From NCBI GenBank assembly GCA_024760545.1, contig CP060501.1:4418036-4482035 (forward strand): 64,000 nt of DNA. Direction: 5' to 3'. Positions 1 to 9,170 of the stretch are shown here, piece after piece. The translations under genes were made by a program, and so were the position numbers. The number at the start of each line of letters is the position of its first letter. Within the stretch, counting starts at the first letter, position 1. The DNA comes from Nitrospira sp. Lineage in GTDB: Bacteria > Nitrospirota > Nitrospiria > Nitrospirales > Nitrospiraceae. The notes under the pieces were generated by a model, which worked only from the letters and a program-made list of their open reading frames with translations, was not told where the DNA came from and ran no database searches.

Positions 1-2
1 TG

Positions 3-107
3 ACCCACAGCTCGCAGGCGGCGCAATCCGCCGACTATACGTGGACCATGCGGGATGGACGGCTGGTCTCGCGTACCGAACGCACCACTGAACTGGTCGC
101 TCCGTGA
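3..107 (+). CDS. C-terminal end of an unidentified protein (partial)
   Basis: The reading frame is open from the window edge and ends in TGA at 105-107, giving 34 residues that end in TTELVAP. The stop overlaps the ATG of the next gene (ATGA), which suggests translational coupling and therefore one operon. Too little is visible to name a family. Confidence 0.55.
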   Translation, partial: THSSQAAQSADYTWTMRDGRLVSRTERTTELVAP

Positions 108-1033
108 TGAATCTGTCTACGACCATAGCCGGTGTCACCTTTCCCAGCTGTTTCATGAACGCAGCCGGCGCGTTGTGTGTGACGCGCGACGAACTTGTGG
201 CGTTAGCCAAGTCCGGTTCAGGAGCTATCGTCACCAAGTCCATGACGATTGACGCGCGCCAAGGGAACCCTGAGCCCCGGTATTATGGGTTTCCAGGAGG
301 ATCGATCAATTCGATGGGGCTCCCCAATCTTGGCTACAAAGCCTATGCCGAACTAATTCCCCACCTCAAAAGTTTCGGAAAACCCGTCATAGCCAGCGTG
401 GCCGGACTTGGCGAAGACGATTTCCCCACGATCGCAGAGGTCATCGATGCAGCCAAGCCGGATCTCATCGAGGTCAATCTCTCTTGTCCGAATATTCCCG
501 GCAAACCGCAAATCGGCTACGACCCGGAAGCGTCTGAGCGGCTCCTGAAGAAAGTCCGCCGAAAGATTACGGTGCCGATGGGAGTCAAGCTGCCCCCCTA
601 CTTTGATCCGGCGCATCATGAGGTCATGGGTGCGGTGCTTGGGCGGTGTGGAGTGGATTTTCTCAACATGATCAATTCGGTCGGCAACGGTGTGGTGATC
701 GATCCGGAACGTGAAACCGTCGTGATTAAGCCGAAAGGTGGATTCGGAGGGTTAGGAGGGCGACTGATCAAACCGGTCGCGCTGGCCAACGTCCGGGCCT
801 TCTATAAATTGTTTGAGGGGAAGATGCCGATCATCGGCACCGGCGGGATCGTCGAGGGTGTTGATGCCTTCGAACACTTCCTGTGCGGCGCGTCAGCCGT
901 TCAAATCGGCACGGTGCTGGTGGAAGAAGGGCTGGATGTCTTTGCCCGACTCGAAGCGGAACTGGCCGCTGTGTTGACGAAAAAGGGATATCAATCGATC
1001 CAGGAGTGCCGAGGGCGGCTCAAAGAATTGTAG
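107..1033 (+). CDS. pyrD: Dihydroorotate dehydrogenase, class 1A-like
   Basis: This 308-aa protein resembles cytosolic class 1A (fumarate-linked) dihydroorotate dehydrogenases, which oxidise dihydroorotate to orotate in pyrimidine synthesis using FMN. Visible signatures are NLSCPNIPGKPQ with the catalytic-type Cys127, the flavin-site block NSVGNGVVIDPE followed by VIKPKGGFGGLGG, and IIGTGGI near the C-terminus. The length fits the family, and no N-terminal membrane helix as in class 2 enzymes is present. I chose ATG 107, which overlaps the upstream stop, over GTG 104. A class 1A-type enzyme is less usual in a bacterium of this kind, so a role on a related dihydropyrimidine is not excluded. 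The gene converges on the next one with a 2-bp gap. Confidence 0.85.
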   Translation: MNLSTTIAGVTFPSCFMNAAGALCVTRDELVALAKSGSGAIVTKSMTIDARQGNPEPRYYGFPGGSINSMGLPNLGYKAYAELIPHLKSFGKPVIASVAGLGEDDFPTIAEVIDAAKPDLIEVNLSCPNIPGKPQIGYDPEASERLLKKVRRKITVPMGVKLPPYFDPAHHEVMGAVLGRCGVDFLNMINSVGNGVVIDPERETVVIKPKGGFGGLGGRLIKPVALANVRAFYKLFEGKMPIIGTGGIVEGVDAFEHFLCGASAVQIGTVLVEEGLDVFARLEAELAAVLTKKGYQSIQECRGRLKEL

Positions 1034-1035
1034 GC

Positions 1036-1314
1036 TTACTTGGCGCCGAAATTGCGCGGTAATAGGTTCTGCTGCAGTGCCTGACGCAGGAGCTGGGCGA
1101 CGTTCCGAACATTGAGTCGGCGCATCAGGTTGAAGCGATGAACTTCGACCGTCCGGACACTGATGTCCAGCGAAGTGGCAATCTCCCGGTTGGTATGGCC
1201 GAGCGCGACCAATCGTAGGATCTCACGCTGGCGGGGAGTGATGTGGAGCGCGGATTTGAAGCGGCGATCGGCCTGGTGGAATTGCAGTGTCGCGGTATCC
1301 TGCTTTTTTGCCAT
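1036..1314 (-). CDS. LuxR-type helix-turn-helix protein
   Basis: This is a 92-aa protein made almost only of a LuxR/NarL-type DNA-binding domain (about residues 25-85). It contains TPRQREILRLVALGHTNREI followed by SVRTVEVHR, the typical recognition-helix region. No receiver or ligand domain is attached, so the partner or input is unknown. It could be regulated by expression level or work with one of the stand-alone receiver proteins in the window (inference). It is convergent with the dihydroorotate dehydrogenase gene. Confidence 0.8.
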   Translation of the reverse strand: MAKKQDTATLQFHQADRRFKSALHITPRQREILRLVALGHTNREIATSLDISVRTVEVHRFNLMRRLNVRNVAQLLRQALQQNLLPRNFGAK

Positions 1315-1468
1315 CGGTACTCCTTATCGACGTTAGTCGGCAGTCTAGCAAACGAGAGAAATCGTGTAAATGAAACTGCCGATATATGCAAATGCCATCG
1401 TGACCTACAATCCTTCGCAAGGCACCAAATGAAGCCATTTCTGCGTACCGCGTTTCTCCTCGAAATCA

Positions 1469-4084
1469 ATGCCCACGTTCGCTAAGGTTGTTGCGCTTCT
1501 ACTGCTTTCCCATCTGAGGCAGTGGCCGTTACGTACGCTGCTGACGATCGTCGGAGTGGCGCTTGGGGTGTCGGCTTCCGTGGCGGTGCGGACCGCCAAT
1601 GTCGATGTGCTGCGTTCATTCGAACAGGCGGTGCTGACAGTGGCGGGTCCGACCACTTTGGAAGTGTCGGGAGACGAGACCGGACTGGATGAACAGTTCA
1701 TAACTCGTATACGAACAGTCACAGGTGTGACCTCGGCATCTCCGGTCATTCTGCAAACGGCGGTTCGAGTGAATGAAGACCAACCAGACCACGCGACACA
1801 AGTGTTAGGGCTCGATCTTCTGGCCGAATTCAATTCACGTGGATTTCGAGTAAACCAGCCGACGACGGAAAGCCGGCTGATGGACATGATCCATCCGCAG
1901 TCCGTGTTTTTGGGAGCGAAGCTGGCGACTGAGTGGAATCTGTCGGTCGATGACCACGTTGATTTTCTCATCGGGCCAGGTCGTCTCACTTGTCGGATTG
2001 CCGGAATTCTTCGAAGCGAATCAGACCGGAACTCGTCGTGGGAGCGCATGGCCGTCATGGATATCGCCGCGGCGCAAATTACGTTCGGCATGGTCGGAAA
2101 GGTGGATCGAATCGATCTCGTGACCGACACGAATATGTCCGTCGAGGAAGTGGCCGAAAGGATTCGAACCGTTCTCCCTCCGCACCTCACCGTCGAACGG
2201 CCCGCGAACCGGACGAAGCAAGTGGAGCAAATGGTGCGTGCGTTCCGCCTCAATTTGACGGTCCTGAGCTGGGTCGGGCTCTTGGTCGGGATGTTCCTGA
2301 TTTACAACACGATGGCGTTTGCCGTTGCACAGAGGAGACGCGAGATCGGAATCTATCGGGCCATCGGGATGACTCAGTCGCGGGTGGCGGCTCTGTTCTT
2401 GATGGAAGCCGGCTTGTTCGGATTCTTGGGAGGAACCGTCGGAAGTGTGGCGGGGATGGTATTGGCTCAAGAGCTCATTGCGCTGCTCAGCCGAACCATC
2501 TCGGATCTTTACGTACCCGTGGGCGCCGGCGAGAGTGGCCTGCTCTGGACAGCGCAATTTTGGAACATCGTGCTCGAGGGGATCATCATCGGCTGTGTGG
2601 TCTCTATGATCGGTGCCATCGGTCCTAGTTTGGATGCCAGCCGCACTGCAACGGTGCGCGCCTTAGCTCCCGGTGATTACGAAGCCAGCCAACAGTTGCG
2701 GGTGGGAACCCTTGGCATCATTGGACTGAGCTTGCTCGCTCTCGCAGGACTGTTGAGTTGGCCCGGACCCATTCGCGGGGTTCCTCTGTTGGGATATACG
2801 GCAACATTGTGTTTGCTGGCAGGGCTGGCCTGTTTGGCGCCGATCTGTGTGACCGGGTGGCGCCGTCGCCGCCGATACGTGGGGCGTGAATTCAGCCCGC
2901 GAGGAGTCATGAGAGGGATTGCGGTGGAGCATGCATCTCGCAATCCTGGCCGCAACGGAGTCACGGTTTCCGCCCTAATGGTGGGACTCGCCATTATGAT
3001 TGGGGTGCTGGTCATGGTGCGAAGTTTTCGACATACAGTGGAGGTATGGGTCACCGATACAGTCCTGGCTGATCTGGTCGTGGCGCCGTCGATGTGGTTG
3101 CGCGGCACGGAGATCGGCAGCGTGGGGCGGAGTCTCCCACCCTCGTGGTTGGACGTGTTGTCCGCGACTCCCGGCGTGGCGGCGGTGGATAGTTACCGTG
3201 ATGTGCGGGTGGAGGTCAACGGCCACCGCGTGGCCATCGTATCACGGGATTTGCGGTTGCATGCTCAGTGGAGCCGGTATCTTGTACGGAATGGAGATTC
3301 CTCCGAGCAACTCAATCGGGCTGCCGATATCGGAGGTCTCCTTGTTTCCGAGGTATTGGCCGACCGGCTGGGCGTGCAGGAAGGATCGACACTTGGAATC
3401 ATGACGCCGAGCGGCGCCAGACGATTTCCTATCGTGGCGGTGTTTTATGATTATTCGACCGACGGGGGCAAGCTCCTCATGGATCGAGCGCTCTATCAGT
3501 CCTTATGGCACGATGAATTGATCACGGTATTCCCGGTCTACTTGAGCGCCGGATCGAGCATCGATTCTGTGAGAGAAAAAATTACGGAACAATTGAGCGG
3601 CAAAGCCGCCGGAAGGCTCCCTCCGCTGGTGATCAGCAATGCCGAGCTCCGCAAAGAAATTCTCGAAATCTTCGACCGCACATTCTTGCTGACCTATGTG
3701 TTGGAAGCTATCGCCGTCGTGATCGCGATGTTGGGGATCGTCAATACGCTGATCACGTCCATCCTCGAACGGCGCCGGGAGTTTGCGACCTTACGGGCCA
3801 TCGGCGGCAGCTCAGAGCAAATTCGGCAGCTTGTGCTCTGGGAGGCGGCCTACCTCGGTGCCGTAGGAATTGCCTTAGGTCTCGTTGGAGGCGGGCTACT
3901 TTCTCTGTTACTCATTAAGGTCATCAACAAGCAATCCTTCGGGTGGACGATTCAAATGATCGTCCCCATCGGCGCTCTGGTTCAGGCGGTGGCTCTCGCA
4001 GCAATTGCCACGTTGGTGGCAGGCTATTTCCCGGCCCGGTGGGCGGCGCGGCAACCGGTCATAGAAGGGTTGAGGGAGGAGTAG
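1469..4084 (+). CDS. ABC transporter permease, FtsX/MacB family (double FtsX)
   Basis: This 871-aa inner-membrane protein has an N-terminal helix (about 10-30), a periplasmic MacB_PCD-like region, and two FtsX cores. The first core follows about residue 260 and carries RRREIGIYRAIGM. The second lies near the C-terminus and carries RRREFATLRAIGG, preceded by a helix ending IVNTLITSILE. Duplicated FtsX permeases of this type export lipoproteins or lipids, or transmit ATP hydrolysis to periplasmic partners. No ATPase gene lies next to it in this window, so the partner is elsewhere. The ATG at 1469 gives a sensible positively charged start before the first helix. Confidence 0.85.
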   Translation: MPTFAKVVALLLLSHLRQWPLRTLLTIVGVALGVSASVAVRTANVDVLRSFEQAVLTVAGPTTLEVSGDETGLDEQFITRIRTVTGVTSASPVILQTAVRVNEDQPDHATQVLGLDLLAEFNSRGFRVNQPTTESRLMDMIHPQSVFLGAKLATEWNLSVDDHVDFLIGPGRLTCRIAGILRSESDRNSSWERMAVMDIAAAQITFGMVGKVDRIDLVTDTNMSVEEVAERIRTVLPPHLTVERPANRTKQVEQMVRAFRLNLTVLSWVGLLVGMFLIYNTMAFAVAQRRREIGIYRAIGMTQSRVAALFLMEAGLFGFLGGTVGSVAGMVLAQELIALLSRTISDLYVPVGAGESGLLWTAQFWNIVLEGIIIGCVVSMIGAIGPSLDASRTATVRALAPGDYEASQQLRVGTLGIIGLSLLALAGLLSWPGPIRGVPLLGYTATLCLLAGLACLAPICVTGWRRRRRYVGREFSPRGVMRGIAVEHASRNPGRNGVTVSALMVGLAIMIGVLVMVRSFRHTVEVWVTDTVLADLVVAPSMWLRGTEIGSVGRSLPPSWLDVLSATPGVAAVDSYRDVRVEVNGHRVAIVSRDLRLHAQWSRYLVRNGDSSEQLNRAADIGGLLVSEVLADRLGVQEGSTLGIMTPSGARRFPIVAVFYDYSTDGGKLLMDRALYQSLWHDELITVFPVYLSAGSSIDSVREKITEQLSGKAAGRLPPLVISNAELRKEILEIFDRTFLLTYVLEAIAVVIAMLGIVNTLITSILERRREFATLRAIGGSSEQIRQLVLWEAAYLGAVGIALGLVGGGLLSLLLIKVINKQSFGWTIQMIVPIGALVQAVALAAIATLVAGYFPARWAARQPVIEGLREE

Positions 4085-4160
4085 TGTGTGCAGTGCGAGC
4101 CGATAACGGACAGCGTCAGCTGAATTTCCAGATGGCCGTTGCGCGGTTCCCCAGAGCATG

Positions 4161-4520
4161 TCATGTCTCAGAGTCCCGGCCATACTGCTTCAATATGGAT
4201 TGAAGGTCTTCAGGAACGGGCATGGACTGAAACGGAGGCACTCGGGCTCCGCCAGGATTGCCTATCGGTACCCAAATTCGTGAGAAAAGCAGTGCTCCCA
4301 GGATTCGTGGGATCTGACCGGTGATCTCAACGAAATCCCGGCGTCTCCATCCCACCTTGAGCATCCACCAGTGGGCTCTCGCGTGTTCTACAGGAAAGGA
4401 TTGTCCCAAGATATGTGCGCGCTCAAGTTGGAAAAATGCAAGCTGGAGGTCTCCAGTGTGGTACTGAGTGACCGCTTCCGTCATTTCTTTCTCATAGGCT
4501 TGTTGGAGCACGGGATGCAT
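4161..4520 (-). CDS. DUF3703 family protein
   Basis: The protein begins MHPVLQQAYEKEM and continues with LERAHILGQ, then HWWMLKVGWRRRD and GWVP-like IWVPIGNPGG, which I recognise as the DUF3703 pattern. The function is not established. The family is soluble and often sits near metal-resistance or stress genes. An upstream in-frame ATG at 4550 would add ten residues; I prefer 4520 because family members start near HPxLRxA. It lies alone between the permease and a YgaP-like gene. Confidence 0.75.
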   Translation of the reverse strand: MHPVLQQAYEKEMTEAVTQYHTGDLQLAFFQLERAHILGQSFPVEHARAHWWMLKVGWRRRDFVEITGQIPRILGALLFSRIWVPIGNPGGARVPPFQSMPVPEDLQSILKQYGRDSET

Positions 4521-4821
4521 GCTGATTTCCCGGCAAATGGAGTCTCTCACTGTACGCTACAAACGAATCAGAAGCCAGGGTGTCACGGAGAGAAAGAAGA
4601 ATGGCTGAGCCAACGACGCAGCTCGGTTGCGCCCCGGCCACTCGCAATAGGATGATCAACAAACAGTCCAAGCGAGCACCTCGAATCCTGCCGTAGAAAA
4701 AACACTGGAAGGGGTTAGCAACGGGGGAGGACTGAAACCTATTCGAAGGGAAAGCCTCCGAACACGATTGAGGGATTATAAGGCCATAGCGCGGGAAGAG
4801 GTCTACATCGGTTGGAATCGG

Positions 4822-5229
4822 CTAGACCTCACATTCTGAAAAGTCGCCACGGAGCGCCTTCAAGGTATATTTTTCGCGATCGATTTCCTTTCGGCTGCGG
4901 ACTCCAAGGCGACGCAGAAGGGGAAGCGGCGGACACCACCCCTCCACAGCGTGCTGAAACAGAAACGGCAACACGAGGCCGGGAAGGATGAGCCACTTTC
5001 GACTACGGGTGATGCCTAAACAGAGACCGGAAAAGGCGAGGGCCGATGCGTTCAGCTCAAGCACGCGTTCGATATCCCATTCCCGGTCGAGCTCTTTGAT
5101 TCGGCTAGTCAGCTCCTTCGCAGTGCTATTGGCATACTTCTCAACACGTCTTTGCGTCTCAAGATCCAACCGTCGGTTAACTTCCGGTGCCGTGTGTGCG
5201 CGAACACGATCATGGGTGTGTGTGGTCAT
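4822..5229 (-). CDS. YgaP-like (DUF2892) small membrane protein
   Basis: This 135-aa protein has a charged N-terminal half containing ELDREWDIERVLELNAS, followed by a membrane hairpin (about residues 60-95) with LAFSGLCLGI and WLILPGLVLPFLFQH, and ends with a GWCPPLPLLRRLG block typical of YgaP-transmembrane (DUF2892) proteins. The C-terminal tail ends ALRGDFSEC. The role is unknown; family members are stress-associated inner-membrane proteins. It lies 56 bp downstream of a 46-aa gene on the same strand and probably forms an operon with it. Confidence 0.7.
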   Translation of the reverse strand: MTTHTHDRVRAHTAPEVNRRLDLETQRRVEKYANSTAKELTSRIKELDREWDIERVLELNASALAFSGLCLGITRSRKWLILPGLVLPFLFQHAVEGWCPPLPLLRRLGVRSRKEIDREKYTLKALRGDFSECEV

Positions 5230-5285
5230 CGTCGCCTCGGTCGGTTGAGGGTTTTACAAATATTGTCAAAGAAACAACATGACAT

Positions 5286-5426
5286 TCAGACACAGCAATC
5301 AAAACATGACCCACCTGATTGTCCCGTTGCGGGAATCATCGGGGGATGTCCCGATTCCCATGGAACGGATATGGGTTTGGCGTAGTCGGGGTACATAAGT
5401 AGGTCTTCGATCGGTGCAATCGCCAT
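5286..5426 (-). CDS. Small protein of 46 aa with Cys-rich tail
   Basis: A very strong ribosome-binding site (AAGGAGGTGGCA) directly precedes ATG 5426. The product begins MAIAPIEDLLMYPDYAKP and ends SCFDCCV. It is soluble-looking, with prolines throughout and a C-terminal cysteine cluster that could bind a metal or take part in redox chemistry (inference). It is the first gene before the YgaP-like gene on the same strand. No family was recognised. Confidence 0.55.
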   Translation of the reverse strand: MAIAPIEDLLMYPDYAKPISVPWESGHPPMIPATGQSGGSCFDCCV

Positions 5427-5619
5427 TGCCACCTCCTTCTGAGTGCTGAGGGCAATGATGCTATATGTTAGATGGATGATGTCTGGTACGAACCTGGGAA
5501 TAGCCCCAGAATGGATAGAGAAGGGGCCAATAGTGCACAGGAATGGAGCGAGGGCATAAAAATATGTGCGTCGACGAATACCTTGGCCGTCCCGTGTTGG
5601 CGCAGTGTTCAGGCCAGAT

Positions 5620-6096
5620 CTACTTGCCGGTCTTCAGTCTTCCACGTGTTCCGTTGCGTTCCTCGGGGATCGATGGTGTTCCTGTCGCGATCTTTCCATG
5701 TTCTGCACCCTCTCGAGCCTGTCTGGCTAACTGCTCATAGAGGGCATGCACTTTATCCATGTCTTCCTGGGATAACTCCTCCAGATCCAGCATGGCATTG
5801 TGTGCCCCTTTCGTGCACCGAATGACTTCATCCAGCTTCAGTTGAGTCGCGGTACTATCGCGATTCTGCGTATTCTGGATAAGGAAGACCATGAGAAACG
5901 TCACAATGGTGGTACCCGTATTGATGACCAGTTGCCAGGTGTCGCTGAAAGCGAACAGCGGGCCGGTGATGGCCCATGTCACGACGACAATGAGCGCGAC
6001 GCCAAAAGCACCGGAGGTGCCAAGCGTCCGAGAGCAGATCGTCGCAATACGAGCAAACATCTTGGTTTGTCTTGCGAGGTTGGCATCAGATCTCAT
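5620..6096 (-). CDS. Low-affinity iron permease family protein
   Basis: This roughly 158-aa protein has a helix near residues 30-50 (LIVVVTWAITGPLF) and a second containing TFLMVFLIQNTQNRD, followed by a cytoplasmic helix. WAITGPLFAFSDTWQLVINT is characteristic of the bacterial low-affinity iron permease family (PF04120, Fet4-like). Actual iron transport by these short bacterial proteins is not proven. ATG 6096 is preceded by GGGGA; GTG 6105 and ATG 6057 are alternatives. A one-mismatch CTAGG-N6-CCTAG palindrome lies 36 bp upstream. Confidence 0.75.
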   Translation of the reverse strand: MRSDANLARQTKMFARIATICSRTLGTSGAFGVALIVVVTWAITGPLFAFSDTWQLVINTGTTIVTFLMVFLIQNTQNRDSTATQLKLDEVIRCTKGAHNAMLDLEELSQEDMDKVHALYEQLARQAREGAEHGKIATGTPSIPEERNGTRGRLKTGK

Positions 6097-6131
6097 ATTC
6101 CCCACTATGGCTAGTGGAGAGTGTCATACCA

Positions 6132-6147
6132 CTAGGACTGTCCCTCG
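6132..6147. promoter_or_regulatory. Palindromic site CTAGG-N6-CCTCG
   Basis: This one-mismatch copy of the recurrent CTAGG-N6-CCTAG palindrome lies just upstream of the iron-permease family gene. It is inferred to be an operator for a dimeric regulator. Confidence 0.45.
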
Positions 6148-6633
6148 GTGAGGAACTTGCCTGAGAAGTAAAAGTGGAATGCGAGTAAGAGTATGTGTCA
6201 CGCCATCGGCCTGTGAAATGCGCTACCCTTTTACTCGTTAGCCCTTCACAATACAGTGGATTTCCTAGGTTGTGAGTATTGAGGAGGAAGTTCTCTCTTC
6301 GATATGGCGGCAGCAGTGGAGGTATTCACAAGAAACGGACGTTAGGCCGGATCCTCACTCTGAGCAAGGAAGGTCCGAGATACTCAATCACCGCTTCGTA
6401 CAATGAAGCAACGTTCCGACATTTCCAGTCGACAAGCGGTTCCCCGATTTGGATGTCTTCCTCTGGCCTACTTCCTCTTTGTCTTACAGTGCTATAGAGT
6501 GAATAGAGGAAAGAATGTGTTGGGGAGATGTGAATATGAGCTTCCCCTGTATGCTTGCATTCTGTAGGGCGCTCTTTTCCAGCGCCATCCATCCGAATAG
6601 AATCATTCCCCTGCAGAGGGGAGGAGAAATGTC

Positions 6634-7107
6634 ATGATTCGAGATATCCTAAAGCGAATGTCCTACAGCGTTATCCTAGTTGTCCCACTATGCGCGACTC
6701 TTGGGTGGGCGGCTGAGGATGAGGTTTTCCACAAATTGCTGGAAACACATTCATTGAAATGTAAATTTTCCATTGTGTCCCAAACCTATTGGGAGGACGG
6801 CAATGTGACGATCAAGACTGAACCTGAAAAGGATTTTCTCCTTCATTTCGATAGCATTGATATTCAGAGCCACCATGCTCGATTGTTAGGCAATCTAGGG
6901 TCATCAGACGTTAGCCTTCTTCTAACTAGTGGGTCGCTTTCTTTTCTTGAAACCACGTCCAATGGGGGCGTTAATCTCACGACCATCTTTCCAACCTATC
7001 GACGCGAATCACGCGAGTTCATAGCCGTTTCATCGCGTCACCTCTCAGTATTCGGACCGTTTCCAAGTCAGCATCATGGCAGTTGTCAGGTTTGGGAAGG
7101 ACTATAG
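6634..7107 (+). CDS. Exported protein of unknown function
   Basis: This 157-aa protein has a signal peptide (charged start, hydrophobic SVILVVPLCATLGWAAE) and a mature part rich in beta-type sequence with two cysteines. A GGAGGAG ribosome-binding site precedes the ATG. No family was recognised. The text around CKFSIVSQTYWEDGN suggests a small periplasmic beta protein. It has no close neighbours on the same strand. Confidence 0.6.
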   Translation: MIRDILKRMSYSVILVVPLCATLGWAAEDEVFHKLLETHSLKCKFSIVSQTYWEDGNVTIKTEPEKDFLLHFDSIDIQSHHARLLGNLGSSDVSLLLTSGSLSFLETTSNGGVNLTTIFPTYRRESREFIAVSSRHLSVFGPFPSQHHGSCQVWEGL

Positions 7108-7230
7108 CGGCCCTCCGTTTGCTTTCCGAAACGCACACGACACATGAGTCTCGACGTTAAGCCACGTGACGGGGTGTCCCGATTCATGACGCAATCGGCA
7201 TGAGATTGCCGGATGTCATGTATGCCAAGA

Positions 7231-7246
7231 CTAGGAAGGTGCCCAG
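7231..7246. promoter_or_regulatory. Palindromic site CTAGG-N6-CCCAG
   Basis: This one-mismatch palindrome ends 62 bp before the ATG of the lipoprotein gene at 7309. The paralogous lipoprotein gene near 53.6-54.0 kb has a matching site at the same distance. Confidence 0.5.
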
Positions 7247-7308
7247 GTCATGCATAGGCCTCCATGCCTGTACACTAGTGTAGAAGATCTAGACAACGAG
7301 GAGGCATC

Positions 7309-7716
7309 ATGATTTCCATTCCAAGAGATATTCGAGCCAGAAGCGTATTGTTCCTGGGACTAGCCACAATCCTACAGATTGGTTGCATGGGTTCGCGAGG
7401 AGACAAGATTATCAGTGGCCCATGCGACATACCACCTGGGCAAAATGCAATGCGAGCCGAACAAAGCGCCATGCGGGGAAGCCATCTGATATCTGGTGAG
7501 GTACTACGTGTGGACGGCCCAACTTATGTGCTCAAGGATGAGAGCGGAAAAGAAGTGAGCGTGCAGACCGATGAAGCAACGGAGAAGCCTCCCATTAATC
7601 AAGGAGACCGCATTTCTGCCAATGTCGATACTCAGAATCATGCCCTGTGGATTCGAGCGAATAGAGGAACCGATCGCCGAACCGAGCATGCTTCGGCTGA
7701 CTGCAAACCGAGTTAG
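7309..7716 (+). CDS. Small lipoprotein, paralogue of the gene at 53,579-53,986
   Basis: This 135-aa protein has a lipobox-like signal peptide ending ILQIGC, then a mature part with CDIPPGQNAMRAEQ and a compact beta region (VLRVDGPTYVLKDESGKEV), ending with IRANRGTDRRTEHASADC. The second half resembles small beta-barrel domains that carry a DG-Y-LKD-GKEV pattern, also seen in the 13,544 and 27,236 proteins. A GAGGAGGCATC ribosome-binding site is present. The function is unknown and the location is probably periplasmic. It is closely related to the inverted copy at 53.6-54.0 kb. Confidence 0.75.
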   Translation: MISIPRDIRARSVLFLGLATILQIGCMGSRGDKIISGPCDIPPGQNAMRAEQSAMRGSHLISGEVLRVDGPTYVLKDESGKEVSVQTDEATEKPPINQGDRISANVDTQNHALWIRANRGTDRRTEHASADCKPS

Positions 7717-7992
7717 GATGCGCCTCTATCTGCCATGGTATCCGTGAACATCTCCTCGCCGGCCGTCTTTCGCTGGAAACTCTACTGGGGGGTTGTGTGA
7801 ATCAAGTCTCGCACGAACCAGGGAAGTCACGAGCACAATAAAGAAGCTGAACATCCGATCATACAATTTAGCGAATACGCCAGTGTTCCTTGCCAGGAGG
7901 AGTGGAGAGGCAGCTGGGGGGGTGGCGATGCGGCATGATTAGGACGACGGCCAGGAGCGCACCATCGAGAAGGCAACAGATGAAGAGGGGCT

Positions 7993-8235
7993 ATGAGTGG
8001 TGAACGTATCGACCCACCAACCACGCATGAGTATAAGGGACGCATGATCTCGTTGGTTCCTCAGCAAGGCGAAGATGGAACATGGCGTTGTCATTATGTA
8101 TTCATTCGTTTCTCGCCGATACAATCGGCCTACATCACGAACTATCCTGATGGCGCCTTCACGACTTGCCAAGAATCAGAAGTAGCTGCCCTGCAAAAAG
8201 TAAAAAATCTCATCGATTCCGTGATCCAACGGTGA
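7993..8235 (+). CDS. YKG-type small protein
   Basis: This 80-aa soluble protein belongs to a family found about nine times in this window. The pattern is YKGRxI near the start, DGTWxCxY in the middle, then an acidic helix with AALQKVKNLID. The fold looks like a small alpha/beta domain. No function is known to me. The closest relative here is the protein at 59,489-59,812 (shared DGTWRC and AAL-K-K-L-D). Confidence 0.65.
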   Translation: MSGERIDPPTTHEYKGRMISLVPQQGEDGTWRCHYVFIRFSPIQSAYITNYPDGAFTTCQESEVAALQKVKNLIDSVIQR

Positions 8236-8628
8236 TCCGGATCGAACGGGTGACCCGCGGCTTCTGACCCTTGATCACCCGTCAGGGGCAAACGCAGTGA
8301 GGCAATCTTCCCTTCTCCACCCGCTGGATCAAGAAAGCGACGAACAAAGCCATGGCCAGCTAAGGTCTTGGTAGGTTGTCAGAGCACACTCCTGTAGTCA
8401 TAACCATTGATATGCGTCACGCCAATTCCTGGAACTAGTGCTACAGGCCTATCTACACCTCTGTTGCAAAAGGCCCCCACAATGATCGGCTTCAACGATT
8501 CTTCTGCCATTTTCCTCTGAAACACACTCGAATTGCAGTGGCACTCCTCTTGCTGCAGCTCACTTATGTGAATTGCGAGCGTCGGTATATTTGCAGCGAC
8601 TAGGTTTTGTTCACGGGAAGCGACGATT

Positions 8629-9030
8629 ATGGCTAACACAACGACTGTGTTGATAGTTGAGTGTGATCGAGACATGCGCCATCTGCTCCATGATGAATTC
8701 TGGAGCGCAGGTTATCGGATTCGCGAAGCCCAGGATGGCGAGGAGGCCCTTCGTGCGGTGCTGGAAACGCCTCCCGATATTATCTTGACGGACCTCCACC
8801 TGCCCGCAGGAGCAACGGACTATATTTCACGATTACACAGAATCGCTCCGCAGTGTCCCATTCTTGTCATGACGGCTTTCGGCGGAGCTCAAGTGAGAGA
8901 CAATGTAATGCAGGCCGGGGCAAGCGCCTATTTTGATAAGCCCGTGCGTATCTCCGATATCAGAGCTAAAGTTGAGGGGTTACTCTTCAATTCGAATTGG
9001 AGAGTTTGTGATGGCAATCGGCAATGGTAA
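8629..9030 (+). CDS. Single-domain response regulator (REC)
   Basis: This 133-aa receiver-only protein has acidic residues in VECDRDMR, phospho-acceptor Asp55 in ILTDLHLP, the Thr of VMTAFGG and the Lys of YFDKP. There is no output domain, so it should act by protein contact or as a phosphate sink. The gene and about 250 bp upstream are duplicated at 56.95-57.59 kb, and a decayed inverted copy lies near 41 kb. In the first two cases a MEDS-domain gene is adjacent. Confidence 0.85.
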   Translation: MANTTTVLIVECDRDMRHLLHDEFWSAGYRIREAQDGEEALRAVLETPPDIILTDLHLPAGATDYISRLHRIAPQCPILVMTAFGGAQVRDNVMQAGASAYFDKPVRISDIRAKVEGLLFNSNWRVCDGNRQW

Positions 9031-9170
9031 GAACGGGATGCCGCTGTATCGCACACCAGGATCGGAAGCATTCCTTGAGAGTCTGAAACCTGATCATAGC
9101 TGAGCGAGTAGATAGTTCTGCCACAGATTGGTCAGTGGTCTACGCGTAGAGTACAAATTCACGCTTCCGC

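Noticed and set aside
1405-2253. A 282-residue open frame on the minus strand.
   Set aside because: It is antisense to the FtsX-type permease, rich in Arg and Ser, with no ribosome-binding site.
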